Below, in pieces: positions 63,913 to 64,000 of a stretch of DNA of 64,000 nucleotides. The position numbers and the translations under genes were made by a program. The notes below the pieces were generated by a model. It did not search any database. It saw only the letters and a program-made list of their open reading frames with translations, and had not been told where the DNA came from. The stretch is from NCBI RefSeq assembly GCF_000146675.1, contig NZ_GL397214.1:1199887-1263886 (forward strand). Reading direction: 5' to 3'. Source of the DNA: Hoylesella marshii DSM 16973 = JCM 13450. Its GTDB lineage: Bacteria; Bacteroidota; Bacteroidia; Bacteroidales; Bacteroidaceae. Every line of letters starts with the position of its first letter. Positions within the stretch are counted from its first letter, which is position 1.

Positions 63913-64000
63913 CTTTTCGTGGTTTTCTCCACTCCCGTTACAGGATAATACCATTTTTTATTAAGAGAGGTTTCCGGCCTTTCCCCGTACAAACGCCATC

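Overview
The window is a piece of a Bacteroidota chromosome, most likely Prevotella or a close relative (Prevotellaceae). Grounds: promoters of the form TTTG-N19-21-TAnnTTTG before many genes, few Shine-Dalgarno sites, a C10 cysteine protease with a C-terminal secretion-type domain, NigD-like and OmpA lipoproteins, an ECF sigma factor followed by an outer-membrane-barrel protein, and the lysS-gpsA-pgi order. Genus is an inference; no rRNA is present.

Layout. 0.4-16 kb is chromosomal: secreted C10 protease, uracil permease and L-lactate permease, Ogt repair methyltransferase, GltD-like oxidoreductase, MFS exporter, panB with a HAD phosphatase, a DUF3298 lipoprotein, rsmG, an MBL hydrolase and ruvC. 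Two intergenic stretches (6.4 kb and 12.5-12.9 kb) carry tandem repeats with an exact or near-exact 42-bp period, one built around an 18-bp GC-rich palindrome.

About 17-43.36 kb is AT-rich accessory DNA in the 3' end of a tRNA-Leu(CAA) gene (43343-43427, minus). Three copies of an attachment sequence (about 19.01, 39.30 and 43.35 kb) divide it into a decayed left remnant (VapE-like, HTH and DUF1643 pseudogenes), a nearly complete 20-kb mobilizable element, and a 4-kb right unit with a broken mosaic integrase. The 20-kb element has a tyrosine integrase, an XRE regulator, a DUF262/DUF1524 nuclease, a type I restriction-modification locus (hsdR, hsdM, a DUF1016 nuclease, hsdS), a dedicated recombinase with inverted silent hsdS cassettes, mobC/relaxase genes, a primase and a VapE-like replication protein. 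Perfect inverted repeats of 21 and 25 bp show how both target-recognition domains of HsdS can be swapped: a multi-phase epigenetic switch. The right unit carries a LytS/LytR-type two-component system divergent from an outer-membrane protein, with a candidate LytTR operator between them.

43.4-64 kb is chromosomal again: OmpA lipoprotein, NigD-like/sigma factor/barrel operon, a cobalamin riboswitch that ends in a terminator with no recognisable B12 gene, a HAD phosphatase, pgi, gpsA, lysS, recG-ispD-DJ-1, nadK, an ABC exporter, an M23/LysM peptidase and a small secreted Cys-rich protein. Intergenic DNA here holds a 23-bp tandem array, a MITE-like element with terminal inverted repeats and flanking direct repeats, a dispersed 13-bp palindromic motif, and a dispersed repeat of about 75 bp.

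Limits: all homology calls are from reading motifs; no database search or folding was run.
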